Assembly (NCBI GenBank): GCA_021443045.1
Contig: JABUUT010000079.1
Span: forward strand, 7,712-13,646
DNA length: 5,935 nucleotides
Reading direction: 5' to 3'
From: Fibrobacteraceae bacterium
Lineage (GTDB): Bacteria > Fibrobacterota > Fibrobacteria > Fibrobacterales > Fibrobacteraceae
Shown: positions 5,730 to 5,935 of the stretch, piece after piece
How the letters are laid out: every line of letters begins with the position of its first letter
Numbering within the stretch: the first letter of the stretch is position 1
The notes under the pieces: model-generated
Databases searched by the model: none
What the model was told of the DNA's origin: nothing
The model's input: the letters and a program-made list of their open reading frames with translations, nothing else
Translations under genes and position numbers: made by a program

Positions 5730-5935
5730 CTAATTGGAATCCTGAAGGCAACGCAAGAAGAACCCGTTGTACTTGAAGTTGAAGTACTGGTAAACGTTAG
5801 CGAAGCCGAAGTAGAAGTGCTGGTCGTACGCGTAGGTGGATTCGTAATCCGAGGCACTCCACAAGCGGGCGTAGTTGCCAACACCGTAGAAGTTGCCGTC
5901 GTAGTCGCGGTACCCTGCGGGCAGCACAGAGAATC
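5730..5935 (-). CDS. C-terminus of a Fibrobacter succinogenes major paralogous domain protein (partial)
   Basis: The minus-strand frame is open from the window edge to TAG at 5732-5730, giving the last 67 residues of a larger protein whose 5' end is outside. It reads FSVLPAGYRDYDGNF, then GVGNYARLWSASDY, and ends KYNGFFLRCLQDSN. This matches the end of the Fibrobacter major paralogous domain (LPAGYR, a Gly/Asn segment, WSS/WSAS, a variable stretch, NGFxxRC), a C-type-lectin-like fold in a greatly expanded family of secreted proteins, mostly of unknown function. A GTG at 5927-5925 is not the real start, because the conserved FS before LPAGYR lies upstream of it. Composition is striking: 11 Tyr (all TAC) and 9 Phe (all TTC) among 67 residues, where relatives I recall carry mostly Asn. 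It converges on the surface-protein gene across a 72-base gap. Export signals, if any, lie outside the window. Confidence 0.85.
   Translation of the reverse strand, partial: FSVLPAGYRDYDGNFYGVGNYARLWSASDYESTYAYDQHFYFGFANVYQYFNFKYNGFFLRCLQDSN

Noticed and set aside
5925..5927. GTG as the start of the right-edge minus-strand gene
   Set aside because: The conserved residues before LPAGYR continue upstream to the window edge, so the gene is truncated by the window rather than starting here.
1..5935. CRISPR array, tRNA or rRNA genes, insertion sequence, or reverse transcriptase
   Set aside because: No regularly spaced repeats, no tRNA-like cloverleaf segments, no rRNA sequence, and no transposase or reverse transcriptase motifs were seen on either strand.

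Overview
The window most likely comes from a Fibrobacter-type bacterium (Fibrobacterota, gut or rumen). The best evidence is the partial minus-strand gene at the right edge. It ends in what I recognise as the 'Fibrobacter succinogenes major paralogous domain' (LPAGYR, a variable core, then NGFFLRC). The rest fits: a lipoprotein with an Asp/Ser-rich start, a Ser-rich surface protein with an outer-membrane-type C-terminus, and TATATT boxes lying very close to start codons. This is inference from memory of these families, with no database search.

Layout. Positions 1-348 hold no intact gene. One plus-strand frame reads like real protein but is broken by TAA at 22-24 and 145-147, so I call it a decayed gene remnant. 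Its last part (291-324) coincides with a REP-like imperfect palindrome. Positions 349-420 hold a candidate promoter. A run of plus-strand genes follows: a class I SAM-dependent methyltransferase with a THUMP-like C-terminus (421-1725), a CAP-domain lipoprotein (1760-2275), uracil-DNA glycosylase ung (2282-2959), a small DUF4321-type membrane protein (3005-3328), gatA (3328-4746), and a secreted Ser/Pro-rich protein with a probable beta-barrel end (4764-5657). The intergenic gap 5658-5729 contains a 14-bp tandem repeat. The partial minus-strand gene (5730-5935, 5' end outside the window) converges on it.

The genes probably form two transcription units. In the first (methyltransferase, CAP, ung) gaps are 34 and 6 nt. 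The second (DUF4321, gatA, surface protein) begins at a TATATT box at 2992-2997; DUF4321 and gatA share one base (TAATG) and the next gap is 17 nt. The two lead genes lack a visible Shine-Dalgarno and sit almost on top of their promoter boxes, whereas CAP, gatA and the surface-protein gene have clear ones. The products do not form one pathway: RNA methylation, DNA repair, Gln-tRNA/Asn-tRNA amidation and cell-surface proteins are mixed.

I found no complete new system. The most interesting signal is the right-edge domain. Its aromatic, NNC-codon-rich core looks like variegation of an Asn-rich ancestral stretch, as in targets of diversity-generating retroelements, but no reverse transcriptase or template repeat lies in the window.
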